A stretch of DNA of 64,000 nt from Neurospora tetrasperma FGSC 2508 (Eukaryota > Ascomycota > Sordariomycetes > Sordariales > Sordariaceae), in the NCBI RefSeq assembly GCF_000213175.1, contig NW_009799100.1, positions 4,703,526 through 4,767,525 of the forward strand, given 5' to 3'. The first letter of the stretch is position 1, and each line of letters starts with the position of its first letter. The notes beneath the pieces are model-generated. The model did no database searches. It was not told the origin of the DNA and worked only from the letters and a program-made list of their open reading frames with translations. Positions 50,201 to 60,802 of this stretch are shown one piece after another. The position numbers were made by a program, and so were the translations under genes.

Positions 50201-51576
50201 AATCCCATGATATTTACTTGACTCCTTACTGTACCAGAGGATCGTACTTACCCGATTCACGATTTAGATATGCACACACCTCCGGCATGCCAGCTACCGA
50301 CATAAGAGTCTTGCTTCATGAATACTTGATAAACGGGCTCTACCACGAAACTCTTCGAAAGCCCAGAGTGGCAACTACCGAATCGACACATCAACATACG
50401 AACAGCAACCATTATAGTAACACAGCAGAGGTTCAGATGGCCTTGGAAAGTTTCTTGTGGTTCCAGGATTTGCTCAACTCAGCTGTCACGGACCTGTGCT
50501 TGCCCATCACTACGTAGTATAGTCTAGTGGATACAAGCACACATGGATGAGCACCAAGCAACGCAGCAACATCATTCCGCAAGAGTGTTGCAACACAAGG
50601 TAGACAGAGGTATGGAGTACAGCCTACCTTACCTAGATCATGTGCTTGAATTGAAAAGTAAGGTGAGTGGTTATGGACAGTCGGGGGACACACACACAAG
50701 GTTACCATCACTACCTACCTACATAGCATAGAGTGACACAATGTCCTTGAGCAACAAGACCATCAGGTCGAGATCGTTCTAGAACTTTTCTATAGTTCCT
50801 ACAAGATATAATCACAACCTCGTAGTAGTTGTAAACCCTCACGTCTGTTACTAGGTACCTAGTAACTCAGACCTTATGTCTTGTTTTATTACTGTACATG
50901 CACACCTTCTAGAACATCGAGTTTGTCAAAGATAAAAATCTTACCCCGAAGCATGAATGGCATGCAGCTTCACGCCGTTCCATGTCTTTTGCGTCGTACC
51001 AAACTCAGCCTACCTAGGTAAGCCCTAGGTAAGCCCTACCTACCTAGGTATCGCTTGGTTGTGTTCCGACTTTTTTGTACGACCAACCAACTTACCTACA
51101 CCTAGAAAGACAACATAACACATGACCTAAGCCATAGGCTATAAGCTATATCGGCGATAGATACTCCGCGCGTGCGCCCTCGACTGGACCTCGAGGAATG
51201 TAGTATCACTAAAGAGCGTGAAGAAGAATCGTGACGGGGGCGTATATCTCAACGGGGTCACCGATACCGATATCGATCGAGTTTTTTTCAGTTACCTAAA
51301 GGGAGTATTGATTGTGCTACACCACCTGAGTACACTAGCTTCCCGCAGGAATGAAAGGACATGGGAACCAGAACTAGGGAAATTGTCCAGGTAGGTACGA
51401 GGTACACTAACTAGGTAGATCAACATAGGTAGCTTCTGCCAAAAGAGCCTTGTACAGTTGTGCCGGATATACCCTACGCGATACAAGAGAATGGAAATAA
51501 ATACATACGGGTTTCACAAGAATAGAGAAGAAAAGAAACAAGGACGATGGAAACTACCCAGGTATTAATTGAGCTC
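44256..51576. other. Large gene-free interval upstream of HOG1
   Basis: 7.3 kb with no recognisable protein, rRNA or tRNA gene. It contains the HOG1 promoter and probably a long leader. Visible structure: AATAAAATAAAATA near 46731, CATA-type microsatellites near 45921 and 49020, GCAAGCCATC direct repeats near 46540, several TAGTGTA motifs (47612, 48460, 49582), a nested inverted repeat at 49276-49341 and AGGT/ACCT clusters at 50700-51430. ORFs here are short, overlapping and low in conserved character. A lncRNA or poorly conserved spliced gene cannot be excluded. Confidence 0.4.
49276..49341. repeat. Nested inverted repeat (two-tier hairpin)
   Basis: Outer arms of 14 nt (AGCTGAAGCTGTCA at 49276-49289 and its exact complement at 49328-49341). 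Inside is a second stem, ACGCTGCC (49296-49303) with GGTAGCGT (49307-49314), closing a 3-nt loop with one G-U/A difference. A poly-A tract ends just upstream at 49272. The structure is seen directly; a transcript and a function are not shown. Confidence 0.6.
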
Positions 51577-51647
51577 TTGGTTTGACCCAATAAAAAGAAA
51601 TCTATTGAAAATCTGATCAGGCGTTACAGTCAATCAGTCAGTCAGTC

Positions 51648-51698
<51 letters not shown>

Positions 51699-51780
51699 CA
51701 ATGATCCAAGTAAGTGAGGTAGGTTAAACAGATAGGGGAGGTAAATTAAAAAAAAAAAAAATTTGAGGAAAGGAAAAATT
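51577..51780. repeat. Left copy of gap-flanking duplicated sequence
   Basis: About 204 nt: TTGGTTTGAC..., a TCAGTCAGTCAG run, a long poly-T (about 47 T), then TGATCCAAGTAAGTGAGGTAGG and GAGGAAAGGAAAAATT. The same string occurs right of the N run at 52772-52977. Confidence 0.9.
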
Positions 51781-52771
51781 NNNNNNNNNNNNNNNNNNNN
51801 NNNNNNNNNNNNNNNNNNNNNNNNNNNNNNNNNNNNNNNNNNNNNNNNNNNNNNNNNNNNNNNNNNNNNNNNNNNNNNNNNNNNNNNNNNNNNNNNNNNN
51901 NNNNNNNNNNNNNNNNNNNNNNNNNNNNNNNNNNNNNNNNNNNNNNNNNNNNNNNNNNNNNNNNNNNNNNNNNNNNNNNNNNNNNNNNNNNNNNNNNNNN
52001 NNNNNNNNNNNNNNNNNNNNNNNNNNNNNNNNNNNNNNNNNNNNNNNNNNNNNNNNNNNNNNNNNNNNNNNNNNNNNNNNNNNNNNNNNNNNNNNNNNNN
52101 NNNNNNNNNNNNNNNNNNNNNNNNNNNNNNNNNNNNNNNNNNNNNNNNNNNNNNNNNNNNNNNNNNNNNNNNNNNNNNNNNNNNNNNNNNNNNNNNNNNN
52201 NNNNNNNNNNNNNNNNNNNNNNNNNNNNNNNNNNNNNNNNNNNNNNNNNNNNNNNNNNNNNNNNNNNNNNNNNNNNNNNNNNNNNNNNNNNNNNNNNNNN
52301 NNNNNNNNNNNNNNNNNNNNNNNNNNNNNNNNNNNNNNNNNNNNNNNNNNNNNNNNNNNNNNNNNNNNNNNNNNNNNNNNNNNNNNNNNNNNNNNNNNNN
52401 NNNNNNNNNNNNNNNNNNNNNNNNNNNNNNNNNNNNNNNNNNNNNNNNNNNNNNNNNNNNNNNNNNNNNNNNNNNNNNNNNNNNNNNNNNNNNNNNNNNN
52501 NNNNNNNNNNNNNNNNNNNNNNNNNNNNNNNNNNNNNNNNNNNNNNNNNNNNNNNNNNNNNNNNNNNNNNNNNNNNNNNNNNNNNNNNNNNNNNNNNNNN
52601 NNNNNNNNNNNNNNNNNNNNNNNNNNNNNNNNNNNNNNNNNNNNNNNNNNNNNNNNNNNNNNNNNNNNNNNNNNNNNNNNNNNNNNNNNNNNNNNNNNNN
52701 NNNNNNNNNNNNNNNNNNNNNNNNNNNNNNNNNNNNNNNNNNNNNNNNNNNNNNNNNNNNNNNNNNNNNNN
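51781..52771. other. Assembly gap, 991 N
   Basis: Unsequenced run. Because both edges carry the same sequence, the true gap is probably nil or negative (two contigs overlapping in a homopolymer) or hides a short tandem duplication. Confidence 0.95.
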
Positions 52772-52977
52772 TTGGTTTGGCCCCAAAAAAAAAAAATCTT
52801 TTTAAAATTTAATCAGGCGTTCCAATCAATCAGTTCGCCCGTCCCCCTTTTTTTTTTTTTTCTTTTTTTTATTTTTTTTTTTTTTTTTTTTTTTCCAATG
52901 ATCCAAGTAAGTGAGGTAGGTTAAACAGATAAGGGAGGTAAATTAAAAAAAAAAAAAAATTGAGGAAAGGAAAAATT
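52772..52977. repeat. Right copy of gap-flanking duplicated sequence
   Basis: About 206 nt matching 51577-51780. The first 80 nt are poorly matched with extra A and C runs, as at a low-quality read end; the part after the poly-T is nearly exact. Confidence 0.9.
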
Positions 52978-54083
52978 AAATTTGAAGCGAGATGAGTGAG
53001 AGGAATAAAAGTAAGGGATGACGAAACTGAACAAACGTGAGAAACGATCGTTCGATTGGAGGACGTTGCTTATGAAACAGAACCAGCCAGCCCGCCAGCC
53101 AGCCTCCTTAGGTAGGGAAACAAAATTTATGTTAGAGGAGAAAGTCAGTTCTGAGAAGCATGGAAAAAGAGGAGGGTTAAATAGAAGGATGCAAGAAAAC
53201 CTGATGACAATATGACCACTACACTGTACCATTGGAGTCAAGAAGAGGCAATAAAATAACAAACACTCAATAAATCCATCTGAAGTGGAGCTCGTTGGAG
53301 ATGAATATTAGCAGCAGAATCATCATAAACAGGAAATAATTCGCCTTGTCCGAAATTTGGAGCACCAAGCACATGGTGATTTACCACTGCTGCTTTGTTC
53401 TATTTAAATCAGGGCGTGTTTGGCAAACCAGTAAATAGCTTCAGTAAACGTCTTGGCAGTTGAGAAGTACAAATGGTTGAGAAAAGTGGTCAAGGCGCAT
53501 TTACGAAAGGTGTTTCCCCTCCTCTCGAGAAGTTAAATGCAATCCAGTAAATTAGGCCCGCCAAGAAAACTCTCCACCAATTACAAAGCGTGCATCAGGA
53601 GTAGTGGAGTAAACCGTCTGCCAAGCCATTTACTGAGCCAACGAAAGCCTAGGAAACGTGAGAAATTGTTAGAGGATACACCAAGGGGAGAGACTTTTGA
53701 AAGGAATTAACCCAGATTCCTACAAGTACCGCACACGGACCACGACCGCCCAGATTTACGGATTCCTATTTACTGGATCATTTACTGGTTTGCCGAACAC
53801 GCCCTCACTGTCATGCCGCCCTTGTAAAGTGCGTTCTTGAAAATGGAGGTGATTCAGGGAAATGTAAAAAAAAGAAAAGGTCAAGAATTTCTTATTTCAA
53901 AAGAAAGCCATCACTCATAGGATCATGTGAATCGTAACGGCGTAATCAAGAAGCTAAGTCATCAACCCCATGTCCCCTCATTCCCCTTTCCAACCAACAA
54001 ACGATTAATCAAGAATACTGTAGGTATCCAGCTACCCCCGTTTCATCTTCCTTCTCCCATTCCCCAGTTGGTGTTTCCGCCCC
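52978..54083. other. Intergenic, 3' flank of glycogen phosphorylase, with a MITE
   Basis: Apart from the MITE-like element at 53412-53804, it holds A-rich DNA and the 3' UTR of the phosphorylase gene. No coding sequence seen. Confidence 0.5.
53412..53804. mobile_element. MITE-like non-autonomous DNA transposon, 393 bp
   Basis: Terminal inverted repeats of 25 nt with one mismatch: GGGCGTGTTTGGCAAACC at the left end and the complement of GGGCGTGTTCGGCAAACC at the right end, both running on into AGTAAAT. A 3-bp direct repeat TCA flanks the element (53409-53411 and 53805-53807), compatible with a target-site duplication. Inside, AGTAAA/TTTACT motifs recur near both ends and in the middle, like subterminal transposase-binding repeats. 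No ORF of transposase size, so it depends on an enzyme elsewhere. Size, 3-bp duplication and GGGC-type ends suggest a PIF/Harbinger-like MITE; hAT was considered but no 8-bp duplication is seen. Confidence 0.72.
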
Positions 54084-56923
54084 TTATTGGTCCTTGACAG
54101 CCAAAGGCTCGATATTCCAGATGCCCTCTGCATACTCATTGATGCAGCGATCCGAGCTGAAGAAGCCCATCCTCGCTACGCTCTCAATGCTCTTGGTGAT
54201 CCAGCCCTCCTGGTCGCGGTAGGCCTTGTCGACGAGCTCCTGCGTCTCAATATAGCTGTGGAAGTCATCTGAAACGAGATAGAAATCGCCGTGGTCGCGG
54301 ACGGCAGAGATCATGCCCATAAAGTCGTTGGGCTCGCCGAAGGTGCCCTTCTCGATGGCCTCAAACACCTTGACGAGGTCGGGGTCGACCGTGTACGAGC
54401 CGTAAGTATGGTTGTGGCGGATGTCCTCGACGTCTTCAGCGAGGTTACCAAAGAGGAAGATGTTTTGCTCGCCGATTTCGCGGGTGATTTCGATCTGGAG
54501 AGGGTTAGCGAGAAAAAATATGGCATAGAAGATAGGGTTATTGCTTACGTTGGCACCATCGCATGTTCCGATGATGAGACCACCGTTAAGGACGAACTTC
54601 ATGTTACTGGTACCAGAGGCCCTGTTCAAGGTTAGCTTCTAACTTTCACAACCCTCACAACGGAAAACTTACTCGGTACCGGCAGTCGAGATATGCTCGC
54701 TGAGATCCGAAGCGGGAATGATCATTTCGGCCTTGCTAACGTTGTAATCCTCGAGGAAGATGACCTTGAGCAGATCACCAATATCCTTGTCGTTGTTGAC
54801 AACGGCTCCAACAGCGTTGATCAAGTGAATAATCTGCTTGGCCATCCAGTAGCCGGGGGCAGCCTTGCCACCAAAGATGGAAACTCTAGGTTGGAATTTC
54901 TTCCTCTCCTCAGGCGAGAGAGACTTGAGGGTAAGATAGCGGTGGATGACGCCAAAGATGTTCATCTGTTGGCGCTTGTACTCGTGGATACGCTTGACCT
55001 GGACGTCAAACAGGGCAGAGGGGTTGACATCGACACCGGTAGTCTTCTTGATGTGCTTGGCCAGGCGGACCTTGTTGGCGTACTTGATCTCAGCCCACTC
55101 CTTGCGGAACGCCTTGTCATCCTTGTAGTGCTCGATCTTGGCCAGCTCCGTCAGATCCTTGAGGAAGTTCTGGCTACCCGTCTTGCTGGAGATGAGCTCG
55201 GAGAGGCGAGGATTGGCCTGGTGGAGCCATCTGCGGGGAGTGATACCGTTGGTGACGTTGGTGAACTTGTCAGGGCCAAAGACCTCGACGAAGTCCTTAA
55301 AGATGGTGGTCTTGATGAGATCAGAGTGCAGCTCAGCAACACCGTTGACCTTGTGAGAACCAACAATAGCCAAGTGAGCCATGCGGACCATCTTGGGCTG
55401 AGACTCCTCGATGATGGAGACGCGGGCAAGCATCTCGCGATCTTTGGGGAACTTGCGCTCGACGCTCTGGAGGAAGAAGAGGTTGATGTCGTAGATAAGC
55501 TGGAGGTGGCGGGGCAGGAGATGCTGGAACAAGGGGACGGACCACTTCTCGAGAGCCTCGGGCAGGACGGTGTGGTTGGTGTAACCGAAAGTGTTAGTGA
55601 CGATGTTCCAGGCTTCCTCCCAGTCAAGGCCCTCAAGATCAACAAGGATACGCTGGAGTTCGACAACAGCCAGAGTCGGGTGGGTGTCGTTCAGCTGAAT
55701 GGCCACCTGGTCGGGGAACTCCTTCCATGCGCGCCTCGACTTTTTGAAACGGCGGACAATGTCGTAGAGGGAAGCGGCAACCCAGAAGTATTGCTGCTTT
55801 AGACGAAGCTCCTTTCCGCGATCGAGGTTGTCGTTGGGGTAGAGCACAGCGCTGATGGTCTCGGCACGCTGCTGGTCAGCGACCGAGTTCTCGTAGTCGC
55901 CGCTATTGAACTTTTGGAAGTCGAACTCTCCGCTGGCAGCCTTGCTGGACCACAGTCTCAGGTTGTTGGTCGAAGGAGTGGCATAACCGGGAATGGGGAC
56001 ATCATAAGCAACGGCCTTGACGATCTCGCCGCCCTCCCAGGTAGCGATGGTCTTGCCGTTGTCATCAGTGCGCTTGGTGACATGGCCGTAGAACTGAATA
56101 TCAACGGTGACATCGTGACGCGGAAACTCCCAAGGGTTGAAGTCGAGCCAGTAGTCTGGCACCTCGACCTGGTAGCCGTCGATAATCTCCTGCTTGAAGA
56201 TACCGTAGCGGTACCTGAGGCCGTAACCCCAGGCCGAGTAGTTGAGGGAAGCCAGACTGTCGAGGAAGCAGGCAGCGAGACGACCAAGGCCACCGTTTCC
56301 GAGAGCAGCATCGTGCTCCTGTTCGATGACATCCTCGATTCTGAAGCCAAGTTCGGCCAGACCAGCCTTGGCCACGTCCTTCTGACCAATGTTGAGCATG
56401 GCGTTGTCGAGGGCACGGCCCATGAGGAACTCTAGGGAGAGATAGTAGACACGCTTGCTGTCGGCGAAGGTCTGGCGCTGCTGGGTGCGGTTCCACTCGA
56501 GAATAAGACGGTCACGGAAGGCCAGACTGCAGGCAGAGTAGGCAGCCTGTTCGTCGCAGTTGTACATGCTACGGGCAAGGGTGGTCTCGACATGGCGGAC
56601 AACCTCGGTTTCGAAGCCGTCCTTGTCCTTGAAGCCGCTGGTCTGGTGGGCGAGCCAAGCCTTGCGCTGGGGCTCGGGGATGGAGGCTGAGTGGTTGGAA
56701 AGATGATGTTAGTGTTTGTACCAGGAGGTAGTGTTGGTGTCAAGGGATCAACCATACCTTCAACATTCTTGATCTCTCCAGGACCGAAGCCGGTGAGGGT
56801 TCTCTTGTGTTTAGGACGGGAGACGCCGGCGGGAGCAACACCTCCTTGAATATCGACGAGAGGAGCGCCAACGGATGGCCTCCTCTCTCTAAGGGGAACA
56901 CGCTGTGTGGTGTTGGAGGCCAT
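54084..56923 (-). CDS. GPH1: Glycogen phosphorylase
   Basis: Four exons: 56923-56758, 56686-54673, 54621-54549 and 54494-54084, encoding 887 aa (yeast Gph1 is of similar size). Introns are 71, 51 and 54 nt, with GTATGG or GTAAGT/GTAAGC donors. It degrades glycogen to glucose-1-phosphate using pyridoxal phosphate. Seen: AALGNGGLGRLAACFLDSLASL, YGLRYRYGIFKQEIIDGYQVE, QLNDTHPTLAVVELQRIL, VKRIHEYKRQQMNIFG, GGKAAPGYWMAK and the cofactor site EASGTSNMKFVLNGG with K735. Intron 2 interrupts the Glu codon that begins this motif. The N-terminal KRTLTGFGPGEIKNVEG (T44) resembles the phosphorylated segment of yeast Gph1 (RLTGF...EIK), so activation by phosphorylation is likely. I recall the N. crassa ortholog as gpn. 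Confidence 0.96.
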
Positions 56924-59794
56924 TGTAGGAGATGGATGGGGAGTTGCTGGATAGTGGTACAGTAGGATCAGAACGTCAGGAAGCGTTCATAGATGGGGAA
57001 GAAGAGAGGAGGGGGACCCAATCCCTTGGGGATACAACAACAGATATAGCTTGGGGAACCATCGGATGACATGCCATGACATTCAAAACGTATGATATGA
57101 TCCTATTCCTAGGTGGTCTCTGGTCCGAGGTTTCATTGGGCTGACAATGGATTGGAGGACGGATGGAATCATGGGGTTGGCAACAGACGAGCAAGTGGGG
57201 CAGCACCACGTACCTTGATGGGCTAGATGCTCTTAGCGGCTTCCAAGTCAATCGACCCCGCGCGAAGCTACTGGAGCTCCCCGTAGCTCTGTTGGCTAGC
57301 CAGTGGAATGCTGCACCGTGACTGGTGCAGAGCTGCTGGGGGGAGGGTACGCGGGTTGTGTGAGTTTAGGTCTACCTTAGTATCGAGATCTTTCGATTGC
57401 TCGTTCAAAAATAGAGGCAAGTGGGGCAGACCGAGTGAGGGATGGATGTTGTTACGAAAAGCGGTGATAAAAGTAAAGAGAACAAGTGGAAGTACCTAGA
57501 TAGAAACTAAAATGATGAGGGCGGATTATCCAGAAACCAACAAAAGTGGGAAGGACAGAGAGTTAGGTATGTCTGAGAGGATATGTGATATGAAGGCACT
57601 TATAAGACGGAGCCAGACTCACTCGAGGCTAGGAACGGGAAGGGATCCCGAAGCTCTCGTCAAGAGAGGGGAAGTGCCAGATTGAGCAGCACTTGCTTCC
57701 TCTTGATTGGTACCTCTACCCACCCTCACTCACGACGGAGCAGTCCGACCAAGCTCGACGCTGTGATCTGTCAGTGTCTTTATCCAAGAGTATAGATAGT
57801 AATATCGTCAAGCTCAATGGAATGGGTGGTGAGGATGGACCATTGATGATGAGAGCTGCCCCTCTTCTCCTGCTGCAGCTGTCGTCAGTCTTGCCCTACC
57901 CGGCAAACCTTTCTCATTGCTCTCTCCCTTTCCATCACTGGTGTTAATTAACCCCCATTGGTCCCTCCAACTTTCTTCTCTTTCATTCTTTGCATTCCAT
58001 TCTTTCTCTCCGCAGATGACACGCCTAAAGTCGGCCTGGTACGTCAAGCTTTCACGGACGTATTAGAGCCGAACCCGTTCCTGCTTCCGAGTTAGGTAGC
58101 GCTGGGAACTGGAGCCCAACCGTGATACCAACCTTTGGTGCTTTTTGTTCAATGAGAACACCTCCAAACTGAAGCCAACGAGATGTCTTGAAATTGGGGT
58201 AGCATATGTCCATCGGGATGGTTACTGCCCAAACACTTGGACAGTGCAGCCTGTCATGAACTGCACAGCAGTGTCTCACTCAAACGTTGTGATGGTGATT
58301 CGAGGTGTTCCTTCCCTCGGAGTCGTTCTCTAAAGTCAAGGTTCAGCTCACCCCTGCTAGCGCCTTCCCCGGGCCCCGATGCTTACCCACTTTTCACAAC
58401 TGATAGTGGGGCCCACGCCCACCAAAAGGAGGGGTTCCTTGTCCAATTATGTAGCTGCTTGCTCCAATGACTGACATCATCGCCTTTGCAGTCTCCCGTG
58501 TGAAACTTCACCTCCTTCTCCCAATTGAACACCAGTCTGCCACTCCTTACTGACTTCGGCAAATCATTCAACTGGCCCGAAACAGCGCAATCTCAACTAC
58601 AATCCCGATAACGACATTGCGAAGAGCACGCCATTGCCGATGATCCGAAGGGAATCTACGCGTCGGAAAGACATGACGGATCCCATGGCATCCTCTTCTC
58701 TGCTCCCAACCTCCCGCTACTTCGACTATATCCGGCCACGACCCCGACTCCGATTTTGCGACTTGTTCGGGTGATAATCATCGGCCCTCCGTCGAGCGCT
58801 CTCCACGTGGCTTCACGGTCACCTGGTGTCCTGGAAGCCCACTAAGCTCCTTCGACGTGGTTTCGATATGTCGATTCGAGCCTAGATGACTTCGCCGGAG
58901 CGCCTCCCCGGTTCACAGCCTACCACCCATAGGCGACTACGGTTTAGGCATCAAGTCAACTTCAGCTGTATAACTCCAAGCGCCAACCAGCGTCGTGGAC
59001 GACATGTCGTGATTCCACGGCTCTGCCGTCCCTGAGGGCAAGCCAGTGTAATCCGACAACTCGTCAAGGTTCCATTCAACGACCAGCACGAATTCGAGTG
59101 GGGGTCGCATTGTGAGAAGATCAAGATCCGACATCATCAACCTCTTATGTCTTCCCCAAGGTCATCGGTTCAACATCACGCCTGTGACTGGCCGTATTCA
59201 CTCTACGCAATGAACTACTACTCATACATTGACAGAGTTCTCCGCCGCATCTGCTCATCCAACCTCATCTTGTCTCTCCAAGACATTGTTGACTTTTGTC
59301 TTTCTCTGGCCATTGGATTAGGTTATTGTCACCTTTTTTGCACTTTCATTTCTCCCTTATCACCTCGCTCTTCACCCTTTGTTGTTTTCTGGACTTTCAA
59401 GGGGTAACCAAGTGGAAGGTTCACAGCCGCCTTCATTTAGCAAAGTGGGCTTTACTGTGGCTCACCTTTTATTTTCCCTCAGAATTTAGGAAAACCCTCA
59501 GGAGCGGAAGCAGAGGAACGGCCTATATGACTTGGTCCCGGCAGAATCTAGTTGAATTGTTACAAAGGAGACTCAGGGTACTCTTCCCGAAGGCTCATCA
59601 TGGGACTTACAGAGGATGACTTATGGATGTCCAGTACGCTACCGTACGGCCATGGTCACAAGTGTAAGCTCTTGAAACCACGACCCTTTTCATATTCATA
59701 CATCCACCTCACTCCTTGATTGGCACACCCATCTTCTCACAAGCCCTCGCAAACTCTCATCACATATTGCCTCACTTCGTTATCAACAGCCCTC
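56924..59794. other. Intergenic, 2.9 kb upstream of glycogen phosphorylase
   Basis: Holds the phosphorylase promoter. No recognised gene. A minus-strand frame at 58937-59140 has a protein-like composition (LEFVLVVEWNLDELSDYTG) but no identifiable partner exons or family, so it is only noted. Confidence 0.4.
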
Positions 59795-60281
59795 TTAGTT
59801 GTTGTTGCACCCATTGGGGCGGTTAGACAAGCATTGTGTGGTGTAGGTGCTGCCGAGCAAGGGGTCACGAGACTTACCAGATACCCATTCAGCACTTGCG
59901 CGGCGTCTCTTGAGGCTCGCCGCCGCGCCATGACCAAGGTGGACGTACCACGCACGCGACAAGTTGTTGGCCCAGCTGGCACACATAGCGAGGGCTATTC
60001 GGAAAGTTGTTGCGAGTGGCAAGCAAGCCATCGATCAGAGTCTTGCAGGATGAAGCAGCTGCCTGGGTTTCACTGAAGCACTTCATCTCGTTGGAACCGC
60101 AGCGGCGAGAGAATGAGGGCGTCTCCAAGAGAGTAGTCAAGTCGACAGTGCCGGCGGTGTCGGCATCACCGTACCTGGAGAGTTCACCTGTCCGAGCCGC
60201 TTCAAGGGTCCATCTGTCACTTGTCCGCCTCTTGGTCGATCTATATGGAAGTATGGATCCAAGTAATGGAGCATCGACCAA
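59795..60281 (-). pseudogene. Broken small secreted cysteine-rich protein gene
   Basis: The minus strand carries recognisable parts of a fungal small secreted cysteine-rich family in more than one frame: an N-terminal part with RRCGSNEMKCF...SCKTLIDGLLATRNN...SPRYVC and a C-terminal part with CASWANNL...VSGKSRD and TTQCLSNRPNGCN. Intact relatives that I remember have both parts in one frame with a C..SPR.IC...CCxSW...TxQCLSNRxxGC pattern. No signal peptide exon is obvious upstream. It therefore looks like a remnant with at least one break. The function of the family is not known to me, and no toxin role is claimed. It sits 320 nt from two tRNA genes. Confidence 0.5.
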
Positions 60282-60601
60282 GTGCCATATTCAACAGGCC
60301 TCAATTGGCCGAGTGAACAGTACGTAAGTTGCTAAACCCTTTCTTAGGTGTTATGGAGGGGCATGATGATGTGGTGCTGGTCTTCCTTTTCTCCCTCTCT
60401 TACCTACCTACCCAGGCTCACTTGCCGTTGTGACATGCCGTGGAACTAACATGCCCACTGGTGTCTTCTAGGTAGGTCCGTTTTTTCATCGTCTGTCTTC
60501 CCAGGTTCCTTTTCGTGACCATTGCACATCGGCATTCTGCATGTTCCAGAATTGCGATCATAAGCCCTCCACACGTCGCCGACTTCCAACAACAAGATCA
60601 A
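60282..60601. other. Spacer between the broken gene and tRNA genes
   Basis: 320 nt with one ACCTACCTACCC string near 60405 and no gene-like content. Confidence 0.5.
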
Positions 60602-60686
60602 GGGCGTGTGGCTCAGTTGGTAGAGCGTTCGCTTAGCATGTTTCTGAGCATGCGAAAGGTCCTGGGTTCGATTCCCAGCTCGTCCA
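60602..60686 (+). tRNA. tRNA-Ala (AGC), with a 12-nt intron, copy 1
   Basis: Complete cloverleaf: acceptor GGGCGTG with CTCGTCC (one U-U at 6-67, also present in yeast tRNA-Ala), D arm GCTC-AGTTGGTA-GAGC, anticodon stem TTCGC/GCGAA with loop TTAGCAT (anticodon AGC), T arm CTGGG-TTCGATT-CCCAG, discriminator A at 60686. A 12-nt intron (60639-60650, TGTTTCTGAGCA) sits after position 37, the canonical nuclear tRNA intron site. The CCA end is not encoded. Confidence 0.95.
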
Positions 60687-60717
60687 ATTCTCGATCATCT
60701 TCATTCTCCACTTTGTC

Positions 60718-60802
60718 GGGCGTGTGGCTCAGTTGGTAGAGCGTTCGCTTAGCATACTCACCTGTATGCGAAAGGTCCTGGGTTCGATTCCCAGCTCGTC
60801 CA
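60718..60802 (+). tRNA. tRNA-Ala (AGC), with a 12-nt intron, copy 2
   Basis: The exons are identical to those of the copy 31 nt upstream, including box A and box B. The intron (60755-60766, TACTCACCTGTA) has the same length and position but a different sequence. T-rich DNA follows near 60834, suitable as a polymerase III terminator. Confidence 0.95.

Noticed and set aside
51746-52812. Long open frames across the N run on both strands
   Set aside because: They consist of unknown residues created by the gap.
54693-55802. 369-codon open frame antisense to glycogen phosphorylase
   Set aside because: Shadow of a strongly biased coding strand; no family resemblance, and the sense strand encodes a highly conserved enzyme.
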